64,000 nt of DNA from Azolla caroliniana (Eukaryota; Polypodiophyta). How positions within the stretch are numbered: position 1 is the stretch's first letter; the number at the start of each line of letters is the position of its first letter. Positions 1 through 15,917 of this stretch are shown here, piece by piece. The translations under genes and the position numbers were made by a program. The stretch covers positions 16,616,001 through 16,680,000 of the forward strand of contig JBHGNT010000013.1 of the NCBI GenBank assembly GCA_043228905.1, given 5' to 3'. Below the pieces are notes generated by a model that saw only the letters and a program-made list of their open reading frames with translations, searched no databases and was not told the origin of the DNA.

Positions 1-593
1 TGCTTAAATGTTACATGCCTTGCACCATTAATTTTTTTAATGATAGCACTGATTCAATCAATCGTTCATACATATTGAAATATGGCAACCCTTTCTTGAC
101 CACCGCAAAATTCTTCGACCTCTGGATCAGAGAAAATACTAAACATTCTTCATACCTTAGTCATCTTGCCATTTATGCAGTAGTGTAAATGCGTATTGAG
201 ATGCCTTCTCATGGGGGTAAAATGACACACAAGACAAATTTGTGATGTGAAATATTACTACTGTTTATGTGATTCTGTTAACGCTGACACCTCTGATCTT
301 ACAATGGGCCTCTACTGGGGCAGCATCTAGAAGATGGTTAATTATTCTTGTTATCAGTAAAAGTTTTACTTGGAGAAGCATTAGATCTAATATCTCAAAG
401 AGGCATGTTCTGCATTATCTATAAAAACTTGCAATGCAAGCGAGAAAAAGACACAGATGTAAACAGGAAGACAAAAATACATAACCAAAATATTCAGGAG
501 TAAGAAGAAGGCATCTTCAGTTACAGAGTACCAATAACCATAACAACGAGATTCCTTATTTGACAGCAGCAATACTAGAGCTCTCAAGCAAGC
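1..593. other. Left-edge non-coding stretch, including likely 3' UTR of SRC2-like gene
   Basis: No convincing gene is visible. The part next to 593 should be the 3' UTR of the minus-strand C2 gene. Small open frames here have no recognisable domains and are taken as chance. Confidence 0.4.
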
Positions 594-1526
594 TTAGAAA
601 TCATCACCACCATCATAACTATAGTCATCTTGGCCAGAGTAGCGCAGTGCATCCTCTTCAGCTTGCTCCTCAGCAGCTTCATTCTCCTCATGGTCAACAT
701 AAGCATCGAGAGCAAGGGCACCTACACCACCGGCAACGGCACCGACTGCGAGGCCAGTTGCGAGGCCGCCAAATTTGCTACCTTTGCTAGGAGGAGGATC
801 CTGGGAGTAGTAGCCAGATGGAGGGGGAGCTCCATATGATGTAGAACTTGCATTGTAAGGAGGTTGTTGGCCATAGCCATACTGAGGGGGTTGTTGGCCA
901 TAGCCATATTGAGGGGGCTGTTGGCCATAGCCATATTGAGGGGGCTGTTGGCCATAGCCATAGCTAAGAGGTTGTGCAGGATATGCGTAACCTGGTTGGA
1001 CATAGGATTGAGGTGGGGGATAATCCTGAGGAGGGTAACCCTGGTATGCTCGGCTCGACTCATCACCTGATTTATATGCGGGAGGGGGCGGTGCCGCCGC
1101 CGCATACCGCTTCTCTCTAAGCCGAACAGAGAATTCGACCTTGCCATGTGGCCGTCCTGATGGTCGCTTCAGTTTCAGGCTGTAATCTAGGGTTTCCTCG
1201 AAGCCACCTGCGTCCACTACCTCCATCAAGGGCACAGAAACCGAACCCACCTTGGCCTTCTCGGGTTTCAAGGGATTCTCAGGCTTCTCATGGTAGATGG
1301 CCACCACGAGGCGGGCATCCTGCAGTTGGGATTTATTGACTGGGATGGTGAGCTTCTCCTCCCACTTGGGGTCGGTGTCGCCGGATGAATCCACACGCGT
1401 CGACACCTTGGTTTGGTCATTGTCGTCGATCCAAGCCACAGCATAAGCGCAGAGCTCGCCGACCTTCCAGTTCACGTTCTTGAGGTCACGGGCAGAGTGG
1501 AAGGTGATGTCCAGATCTGAGGCCAT
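594..1526 (-). CDS. SRC2: SRC2-like C2-domain protein
   Basis: Intronless frame of 310 residues starting at the ATG at 1526-1524. Residues 1-140 form a C2 domain opening MASDLDITFHSARDLKNVNW, which is typical of plant SRC2 (soybean gene regulated by cold 2) proteins. C2 domains bind phospholipids, often with calcium. A Pro/Tyr/Gln-rich linker follows, with four near-identical nine-residue units (GYGQQPPQY type, about residues 188-224) encoded by a 27-bp minisatellite. Residues 249-275 are a Gly/Ala hydrophobic stretch that could insert in a membrane, and the tail is acidic and ends in YDGGDDF. In the family, SRC2 is linked to ER-to-vacuole movement and cold response; that is family knowledge. 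The length is normal. TTTAGGG-type motifs lie just upstream of the start. Confidence 0.9.
   Translation of the reverse strand: MASDLDITFHSARDLKNVNWKVGELCAYAVAWIDDNDQTKVSTRVDSSGDTDPKWEEKLTIPVNKSQLQDARLVVAIYHEKPENPLKPEKAKVGSVSVPLMEVVDAGGFEETLDYSLKLKRPSGRPHGKVEFSVRLREKRYAAAAPPPPAYKSGDESSRAYQGYPPQDYPPPQSYVQPGYAYPAQPLSYGYGQQPPQYGYGQQPPQYGYGQQPPQYGYGQQPPYNASSTSYGAPPPSGYYSQDPPPSKGSKFGGLATGLAVGAVAGGVGALALDAYVDHEENEAAEEQAEEDALRYSGQDDYSYDGGDDF
856..964 (-). repeat. 27-bp coding minisatellite in SRC2-like gene
   Basis: About four tandem 27-bp units encode the Gly-Tyr-Gly-Gln-Gln-Pro-Pro repeats. Units differ by only one or two bases, suggesting recent expansion. The unit length is a multiple of three, so copy-number change keeps the frame. 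Confidence 0.85.
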
Positions 1527-1575
1527 TGCGGGAGCTGGAGGTTTGGGCAGGGGCAGGATGAGACCGGAATATCAA

Positions 1576-1660
1576 GGGAAGGGGGAGGGGGGGGGGGGGG
1601 GGGGTAATGAGGTAGATCAGGGTTTAGGGTTTAGGGTTTAGGATTTAGGGTTAGGGTTTC
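1576..1660. promoter_or_regulatory. G-tract and telo-box cluster upstream of SRC2-like gene
   Basis: A long G run (about 1576-1604) is followed by several TTTAGGG or near-TTTAGGG units at 1620-1660. On the gene strand these read as AAACCCTA telo-boxes 90-135 bases before the ATG. In plants such boxes near transcription starts are bound by Myb-like telobox factors; this role is inferred here. It is too short and too gene-proximal to call an interstitial telomere. Confidence 0.55.
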
Positions 1661-1964
1661 AGGTGGTTTAGATATGGAGGAGATGAGCTTCTTTGCTTAT
1701 GAGGGAGGGAGATGAGGGGATGCGCGTTCAGTGCGCGTGAAGGGAAGAATATATGCAGGGGAAGATCAGGTCCAAATGCGTCGTCTCGGATTGATGGGTC
1801 CTACCACTCACTCACTCTGTCTCTCTGTTTCTCTGTTTCTCTCTCACACACAGTTTCCATTCCATTCCCTTTCTTTCTTTCTTTCTTTCTTTTTTCTCTG
1901 TCTCTTTTCCTTGCCTTGACCCTCAAGTTGAGTAAAATGGATGGCCATGTCTTATCTTACCTTC

Positions 1965-1998
<34 letters not shown>

Positions 1999-2059
1999 AA
2001 TCTTTATACCCATTTCCCGCCCATCTCCACCGATCGGCCCCGTAAAACCAAAACCATCT

Positions 2060-2240
2060 CGCTCGTGTTATTTTACTCGTTCCCCGCCCGCCCCGAGATC
2101 TGTTGCTGTCCGCTCATACGAGAGACTCCCCAGCCCATTTTATTACTTGTTGTCCGTCCGCTCATACAAGTCTTCCCGGCCCGTGTTATTGCTTGTTGTC
2201 CGTTCCTAGACTTCCCGCCCCTGTTTGTCTTATTGTCACA
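2060..2240. repeat. Degenerate ~50-60 bp tandem repeat
   Basis: About three diverged units share the motifs TTGTCCG, CTCATAC and CTTCCCG followed by CCCG and TTATT. The local base composition is more GC-rich than the flanks. Confidence 0.5.
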
Positions 2241-3540
2241 CGTCTTGCTTGTCGTGCACTCTCCTGCTTTAATCGTGGGAAATTTTACTTTTACCAAAAA
2301 GAAAGGCTCCCTAAGGCACGTGGGTCCTGCCTTGTTAGCTTCATTAGGAGTCATGATAAATCTTTGGTAAAGAATTACGTAAATATGCGGTCTTCATCTA
2401 TGTATTTTACATGAAGGTAGGAAAGAAGGAAGGTAAGAACTTCTTCCTTTCATTAAAACGTGTGAGAACTACACAAAACCTCCTTTTTGTCAGCGAATTG
2501 TATGCTTCTCGTTTTTGCTTGGATTGAATTCTTTGGATTCAGCCAACCTTTGTTTACTTCAACGTGTTATTTGCGTGAACTTCTTGCCTTATGGGCCTTT
2601 GGCATTACTATAATCTAACTATGAATTCACCCCATATATATATATATGCTACTCTTTATCATGCCTACCAACAAAAATTTTTATCCACATTTTTATGAAC
2701 TGAACATTTAGCCCATTCAACTCCATAAACATGTGTTCCTCTTGTTAAGACATCTATTTGACATAGTATATGCGTGAAATATTTGAAGGAGAGGAGACCA
2801 AACTACTCCTTGTCACAGACTTAACCTCCCTATCTTGAAATGCTACTCTGGAAGTCCTCACACTAAGCATATTCTGCAGTATGATTCTCGAGAATTCCTT
2901 ACATGGACAAAACCATCACTTTCATATTAGTTTTCTCTAAGAACGTTTTGCTTCTAACCTATTAAACACCCTTGACCCATAAAATGGGAGAGGGAGTGTG
3001 CTTTATAATGATTGTCAGATTTGAGATCGAGTCATGTTAACCACCCATGACTGTTAATATATTTAAAATTTTAATATATGTCTCTTTTATCTCGTGGTTG
3101 TGGATCCAATGTTGGTTGTTTGAGAGATTCTTTGGAATATCTTCGTAGGGAAGATGTTTTGATTAAATATTATGCGATGTATCAATGAAAAACCCTAATT
3201 ATTTAACAAAAGCATGGAAGTCACCCATACATGTCACCCACTAGTGAGAAATAGGCACCCCAATCTCATCGACGTTCTAGTTGATCGCGAGGGCAAAATG
3301 TGGCCACCTTCAAGGGAGACATTGCATGGGACTAGGTTGGTGTGATCGCATGAAAGGAGTTAAGGCCACATGCTTCACTTATTTATGCTACTTTTGATTG
3401 CACGTCCTTCTCTTCTCTCCTTCAATTTATTGGAAAACGCTCAGAGTGTGCTCTTTACTGATCATGCCTCATTCGATTGGCCATGTATACTCTAGAGAGA
3501 GAGAGAAAGAGAGCCAAGATGGATGTAGTTCATTTGGTAA

Positions 3541-3610
3541 GGTTGAGAGAGAAAGAAAGAAAGAAAGAAAGAAATATTAACGTCTTCTAAGGCCAAAATT
3601 GGTCCAAACC
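3541..3610 (-). mobile_element. Candidate LINE 3'-end fragment
   Basis: A GAAA run is followed by ATATTAACGTCTT and a GGCCAAAATTGG palindrome. This matches in reverse the 3' end of the LINE near 41015-41075, where a GGCC palindrome, GACGTTAATAT and a CTTT run occur in the same order. It would be an extremely 5'-truncated copy. The match is short, so this is tentative. Confidence 0.45.
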
Positions 3611-4086
3611 TATTCATCTTTGCTTCTATACATATACATTATACTATATGTTAATACATTCTATACTTTATACTATGTATATATTATAATTTATACATTA
3701 CATATACAATGTCACAGTATGAACCATATGGGCATTCGCATTCGAGTATGGAAAACACCCTTCGAAGTATGGTAAATACCATACGTTTGTATTCATAATT
3801 TATTATAATTTATAAGGTAAAAGAAAGTTAAAGTAAAAAGTGAAAAAAATAAGAATGTTTCTGATAACATACGCGTATGAAAAAGAATGCTGGCCAATGC
3901 ATTCGAGTATATTACGTAGTACGTACTATGTTATATTAATATACATGATACACATATACTATTATACAAATACATGTATGTATACGCTGTGTACACAGCA
4001 GATACATACATATGTCTATAGAGATAGACAGAGTGAGAGACAGAGATCTTATTGCAGACATTGTTGCTGCTTCGACGATTTCGATC

Positions 4087-6561
4087 ATGGCCATGGAAGC
4101 TGTGGACGATGCCATTCGCCTCCTCGACTCCATCATCTCCAGGCTCAGAGACCCCCGCCTCATTTCTGAACGTCCTCTCCCTCTGCAGGTTCTCTTCTCT
4201 TTCCATTCTAGCTTAACCTTCATATCATACATTGGTTTGTTTTTTTCACCACGGTCTTAGGAATACATCCTTCGTGCTTCTTCTTTTCTCTCTCTGATAG
4301 GATGAAGCAATAGGAGATAAGAAGCAGTTTGCTGCCTCCTCCCTGCAGAAACCCCCTTCTGTTCCTCCTCCTGCTCCGTCTTCACAAGGTGCGTTCTAAC
4401 ACAACAATCTTTTTTTTTCAAGAGTACTAGTCCGATCCTCATATCCCCTTATTTACTTTTATCAGCGTCAGTGGTGGTTGAGGATGGTAAGGAGTCGTCA
4501 GAAGATTTCGATAAAGCTCATCTCGAGGTTCATTCTCAATTCTCTATCTCTTATTTTCATGTCTTTCATCTTCTTCTTAGAATAGAAAAAACCAAAATTG
4601 TTTACGATCTTCCATAGCAAACACTAGTGTCATACCTTGTTTGCAAAAAAAGTGCTCTCTTTCCCTAAAATGCAGTTTGATTTTCGGAACTTGCTGATGG
4701 AATATTTATTAAGGAAACATGATCCAACATTATCATATGACTATCCTGCTAGATTTCTATAATTCATATTTTTTATCTCACAGAAAAGAAACTCAGCGAA
4801 TTAGTAAACGATCATTTCACGAGAGTGCAATGATGGAGCAAAGGTGGATTGTATTTTTGTAGAGTGCAAGGGAACAGAGCATGTCTTGAAATAGGATCTT
4901 GGTATAAATTGTTGCTTGACTGTGATAGTTTAGGTCAATAAAACCTACTAAGAGTATTTGTTGTCCTAATGAGACCCAAGAATCTTACTTGGAAGGGAGT
5001 CATGAGAAGCTTGATTATTCAAAAGACATCTTGGTTGACATTTACGGAAGGCTAAACAATTAATCATATCCATATCATTAATATTGTCGGAAAGCTAAAC
5101 TATTAATCATGTGCATATCATGAATATTGTCAGAAAGCTAAACAATCAACTATATCCATATCATGAATACCGTAGGAAGGCTAAACAATCAATCCTACCT
5201 GTATCATGAATATACAATCAATCCTAGAAACAATAAACTATATCCATATCATGAATACCGTCGGAAGGCTAAACAATCAATCATATCCTTATCATGAATA
5301 TCATTGAAAGCATTGAGAAGAAATCTATTGTATAAAGTCAAAACTATGTATGTGCATTTGTAATATTTGTCTTCAAGCAGGATTTTCAATCTACTTTTGC
5401 TTGAGCAAGAGTACTTTCCGTTTTACTTATACACATGAAGAAATAATTAATAACATGTGTTCATGCTGGTAAGGCACGTAGAATTTGTTTTAGCATGGAA
5501 ATTTTTATATAAATGGTATTCCTGACTTTCACCATCATCTTTTGTAAGAAGAATAGGCAGATACTATAGAGAGGGATGGTAATGTTGCATTGAAAGCTGT
5601 GTGCTAATGACCGCTGAGAATCTGAAATTATCAAGATTGACTTTAGTCTCTATCTTACCACTAAAACACTGTATTCCATGGCCAAAGTATTTTACTTTGA
5701 TGGGAAAATGCCATGAACCGTTCTCAATTAGCTTCAACGTGTCTCAAAACATCTCCTTGAATGTGTAGGTGGGGCGTGTGATCTCAGTTGATGATCATCC
5801 AGTTGCAGACAAGTTGTATGTTTGCAAAGTGGAGATCTCTAATGGAGAATTAAAGCAGGCATTCTATGATTTCTTTATTTAGATTATTTTACAGATCACT
5901 GATCATGACTAGAGGAACTGAAATTCTATCTTTACAGGTGGTGGCTGGTCTGCGAAAGTTTCTTTCACCTGAAGGATTGCTTGAGAAAAACGTATGCCTT
6001 GTGCGGAACTTGAAACCTGCAAAACTAGCAGGGCAATTGAGTGAAGCAATGATATTGGCCGGTGAAACTTCTGATATAAATGGGACCCTGAGCGTGAAGG
6101 TATGTCAGTATATATAATGGTGTCCACAACTCACAGCATTTATATTTTGCTTCATCTCTGGGGCATTGATGAGTATGTATGTATGGACAGATTCTTGAGC
6201 CCCCCATTGATGCATCAATAGGTGATCGTATATATCTGGAGGTCAGTTATTTTGCCTTTAGCATGTAGTGTTTGATGTGTCATCTTGATACTGACTACTC
6301 GATCTTCTTTAATAGGGATCGGTGCCATCTGCAAAACCTCCTAAGCAGCTGAGCTCCAAGATATGGGAGAAAATAGTGCCTTTGCTAAACATTCAAGGTG
6401 ATTATGAGAAGATATGCCTGCTGTTCATTCAAGTAAAACGTTCTCATTATGTGTATATTATGATGCCAGGTGGTGTTGCAAAGTTTGGTAGCAGGTCTTT
6501 GGTGACTTCTTCAGGTTTAGTTACAGGTCCAGATCTTCCGGATGGTGCAAGCATCCATTGA
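4087..6561 (+). CDS. tRNA-binding OB-fold (EMAP-II/AIMP1-like) protein
   Basis: Eight exons: 4087-4188, 4301-4388, 4466-4527, 5769-5858, 5938-6099, 6191-6241, 6316-6397, 6470-6561, giving 242 residues. After a low-complexity N-terminus, residues from about 85 form a tRNA-binding OB-fold: VGRVISVDDHPVADKLYV, then LRKFLSP, NLKPAKLAGQLSEAM, a LEPP motif, GDRIYLEG and the closing LPDGASIH. This is the Arc1p/AIMP1/EMAP-II module that binds tRNA and assists aminoacyl-tRNA synthetases. The N-terminus lacks a GST-like domain; whether it is a targeting peptide is unclear. The ATG at 4087 has a good context (ATCATGG). An in-frame ATG at 4012 would add 25 residues from microsatellite-like DNA and is less likely. 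Intron 4 has a GC donor. Confidence 0.85.
5045..5310. repeat. 43-bp minisatellite in intron 3 of the OB-fold gene
   Basis: About six diverged copies of a 43-bp unit containing GGCTAAACAATCAATCATAT and ATCATGAATA. The first three are exactly 43 bases apart; later copies carry small indels. Confidence 0.85.
5859..5937 (+). other. GC-AG intron
   Basis: Homology requires exon 4 to end with codons for ELKQ at 5858 and exon 5 to start with VVAGLRKFL at 5938. The intron begins CAG|GCATTC and ends TTTACAG|GT. No GT donor keeps the conserved residues in frame. Confidence 0.75.
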
Positions 6562-7737
6562 ATAGTACTATTCTGGTGAATATAATTCCCAACCAAAATT
6601 TTGATTTCATTGCATTATGAGTTCAAACGAAGAGATTAATAGTCTTCTTTAAAAATTCATAGTTTGCTTAAAGGTCTCCATGAGGAGAGAGCTTGTCTGC
6701 ATTGCCATTTTTTCAGTTCAAGCAGGAGAGAAATTAGTTATCGAAGATCCATGCTGATGCTAAGTAAACTAAAAACTGTGGTACTTTTTAAGCTCTGCAA
6801 TATCACATTGAGGCTCACCAAAATTTACACATCTGTAGTTTGCATGGTTGATTTAATTATACATTTCTTGTGTCGAACAAGCTTCTCCATCTAGTTAATT
6901 TTTCTTATGATGCTTTATTTGCCAAGGCGTCTCTTATGAAGACTGGGTGGATGTAAAGGTCTACGAAGATTTCAGATAATCTAACACTCCAAATGTGTCT
7001 GGATATTGAAGGGTTATTATATGGTTGATGAGTTTGTAGACATGTATGTGAGCCATCTGCATACACGGGCAGTGTTGTGTTACATGTATGCATGGGGGAG
7101 ACCTCCATGATATGTGGGATCTTAGTAAAGCTCTATGTAGGATAAGGAGTTGGGTATTATCATGTGGGTTATAGGTATACAAGTGATGGAAGGGTATCAT
7201 GTTTAGTGGAGTGAACCAAGCTCGTTGAAAGCTTTTAAGATGAATTAGAAATTAATTTAGGAACTTTGTTGATTAATCCTAACTGAATCCATCTACTCTA
7301 TTTTTGCTTCACTTGATTTTTTACAAGTAATGGTGCACTATTTATATGCAAAAGTGGGTCCTTGGATCCATTAGGCAATCTGCACAATAGAGTATAGGTG
7401 GTGCTACAAGCGCTAACTTTGTATTAGGGTATGTTGAGATCATGTGTGGCATGTTTTGAGAGCTCCTTGCTTGGATTTCATATGGTGGGGTCTGGAATCT
7501 ACAATGATGCACTTGAGTTATGCGTTGATGATTCCTTGATTCACTACAACTATGCATGCCTTATAGAGATTATGAACACCACGCAAATGTCACCAATTTC
7601 CCACGCATTTCATGAACTAAAATGATACGACATCAGTTCTTATTTTGTAAATAACATATGTTCATTTTCATCTTATTCATAATGTATCATGTAACAAAGT
7701 TTTCACAAAGCTGCATGTGCACTTTTATATTATGATT

Positions 7738-7957
7738 AATGCAAAAGTATTCACATATGCTACAATATGATATCAAAATAAATTAAATGTGACATTTCTT
7801 GTGTATTGGTGTTTGTTTAGTACCTTGTGTTTATCATCACCATATGCTAATGCAAAAGTATTCACATATGCTACAATATAATATCAAAATAAATTAAATG
7901 TGACATTTCTTGCGTATTGGTGTTTGTTTAGTACCTTGTGTTTATCATCACCATATG
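7738..7957. repeat. 110-bp direct tandem duplication
   Basis: Copies 7738-7847 and 7848-7957 are head to tail with about two mismatches, beginning TAATGCAAAAGTATTCACAT and ending ATCACCATATGC. Confidence 0.95.
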
Positions 7958-9289
7958 CAAAACTCCATCAAAATTGTATTAAGGATTAGAATAGGCCCTT
8001 CATTCTTCCCTTTCTAGAGTTATTGATGGCTACATGACTTGATGTTATGTACAAATACATTTTCATTCACAATCTGGTTACAACATTCTTGCCTATGATT
8101 TATTTCAAGAAAGTTGTAGGCATGGGTTTAGGGTTTAATTGAGTCTATAACAGAAAAATAAAACCTGCAAATGAATTCTAAAAGCATACAAATGTTTTTA
8201 TTCATTCTCCACTAGAAAAAAGCCTTCAACATGAAAAAAAGCATCTACGGCCAATACATGGCTCAATTATTTTTAGTTGGTGTATGGTTACAAGATTTTT
8301 GTAGTTTATGCTGTGTTTAAGAAGATGGATCTACCATTTTGTAACCCTTGCACATAATGCATGCTTTATACAAACATGCTAATTTGTATCCAATGTAATG
8401 CTAAAGGAATATTTCATAGCCATAAACCTCTCGTTTTTGGAATAACATTGTACCAACAAAACTAGTTGAACAATGCTACAAATATGCTATTGTATTTAAG
8501 AAAAAGGGGAAAAATAGATATAATGTATTGGAGCTAACATTACAAGCCTCAATTTCTTTGAATTGGATTTTAGCCGAATAAGATTGCTTAATAGAACACA
8601 ATCCCAATATGTGTGCCTATAAATTTGGAACAAGAAGGATATGCACTAAACAATTTCCAACGGGTTTACCTCTAACATGCTTATGCAAGTACCTTTGCAA
8701 AGCTAACACCCACATTAAAATTCAAAATGATGAAGAATTCATATATCATGGATAACCAATCTACAACCTTGGAGTTCTTGACCTTTCATAGTGAGTATTT
8801 TGCCCCCTGCTTAAAACATCATGCTTTCTACAAATAAAGCTTTGTGAATTATTCCCCACCTACCTCTATAATTTATGTTATACTCTTTAAATTTATTGAT
8901 TCCATTGTCAAGCATTCACAATGATTTTCTTGGGTGCAAAGAAGTTATGTGAAAGCAATGTATGCAACAAATTACAATATTTAAAGAAAGGTTTGAATAC
9001 AATCAACCAAATATTCATAGTTCTCACTTTGATAATCAAACAAAAACTTTGGAAGGTGGAGATTAACATTGATTTTTCATGCAAAAAATTGGAAAATAGT
9101 GGGAAAATGGGTGTTTATCTTGATAGTAAGTTTGATGGCAAATCTAGTTTCAAATTTGGACAAATATGTCAAGATTTTACACTAGTCATTAGTTTTTAGA
9201 TAAATATGGTTTTTCAATCCAATGGATGAAAGATCCATTTTAGTAATAGAATCCTTGTTGATCCAAATGGATTGTATACTAACAAACAA

Positions 9290-9640
9290 TTTAATTAAAT
9301 AGTGATTCACACCCACATAGACTTGATAGAAGCCTCCAAATAACATGTTCTTTAAGATTTCCATGCTCTTCATGAGTTTCATACCAACAAATATCATGTT
9401 CATAGACCAAAAAAGTCACTTTGTCAACAAAATTTAAGCATCTAGTTGAGCTTGATAATATGTTCTCAATAGAAAATTTGTCGAAGGATTTGTATTTAGT
9501 TGAGCTTAAATCCTCTAAGAGAGCTAGATCACCAATGTTTTTAGGATTAGGGTACTCTATGTTCAAAAGCATCGACATGCTTAGTATGCATAATGCACGA
9601 GGAATGTGACCACATAGTTGGTTACCATCGAGTTGCACAA
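9290..9640 (-). pseudogene. Possible leucine-rich-repeat receptor-like gene relic
   Basis: A minus-strand frame opens with LDGNQLCGHIPRALC, which fits the plant LRR consensus LxxNxLxGxIP, then NIGDLALLEDLSS, another LRR-like phrase. The remainder gives no kinase motif and the flanks have stops. It may be a decayed LRR kinase fragment, or a chance resemblance. Confidence 0.35.
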
Positions 9641-10324
9641 CAAGTAAGCATGCGTGCTCTTCCTACATCTTTCTGTCAACATCTCCTTGAACTGTTTCCT
9701 CTAAATATGTATGGTAGGCAATATCTTTAGAACGAGAGAGGAATACAAGACAAGGCCTAACTCTATGCAATCATGCTTGAGGGTAAGTACGTCAAGCCAC
9801 AAGCAAGCGTATAAATCAGTTTGCTACGACTTGTGAGGGCGGGATTACTCTTTCTTTCTTTTTTTCCTAAAGGGCATTGTATTATGGAATCTCACATGAC
9901 ACAAAAATTAGCGCACTGCACACTTGTAGGCACCTAGGTCACATGAGATGTGCTAATTTGGTGATTCATTAAGGATTGCTGTGGGATTTGAGATTATAGT
10001 CTTGATGAATTGTTCCTTAGAATTATTGACTCTTGAGCAAGGAACACACCCCCCCCCCTCCTCCAAACACATTCAAAAGAAAGAGAACTTGTTGGATATT
10101 TGCACGGAATACCCCTCAGTTTTCATAAATCTCTGCAGACACCCCTCATCAACAGCTCTGTAGATGCTTTCCCCTGACACGGGGGAGAGAGTGCAATAGA
10201 AGGAAAGAAGCGAATGGAAGGACGAGACGAGAAGGAAGGATGGAAGGAAGGGAAGAGCCCCTTTTACCTTCTCTGACTGGCTTGAATTTCTGTGCAGAAA
10301 ATAAATAGATTGATCATCTAATCC

Positions 10325-15917
<5,593 letters not shown>

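Larger units (their letters stand above)
1661..4086. other. Intergenic spacer rich in microsatellites
   Basis: No gene is visible. It contains CT/TTTC-rich DNA (1810-1910), a (CTAT)n run (about 1967-1998), a degenerate GC-rich tandem repeat (about 2060-2240), AT-rich DNA, GA/GAAA runs (3495-3573) with a possible LINE 3' end, and TA-rich repeats to about 3980. The last 200 bases should include the promoter and leader of the downstream gene. Confidence 0.6.
6562..10324. other. AT-rich intergenic region, then PEX6 leader
   Basis: About 3.7 kb with no intact gene. It includes a 110-bp tandem duplication at 7738-7957, a possible leucine-rich-repeat pseudogene fragment near 9290-9640, and a C-tract at 10048-10058. 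The last 200 bases, with GGAAGG-rich sequence, probably form the PEX6 promoter and 5' UTR. Confidence 0.6.

Noticed and set aside
722-1147. Long overlapping frame on the same strand as the SRC2-like gene
   Set aside because: It is a shadow frame of the tandem repeats, with no family match.
1620-1660. Interstitial telomere
   Set aside because: Only a few imperfect TTTAGGG units next to a gene start; better described as telo-boxes.
4012-4086. Upstream in-frame ATG for the tRNA-binding protein
   Set aside because: It has a weaker context and lies in repeat-rich promoter-like DNA; the ATG at 4087 has a better context.
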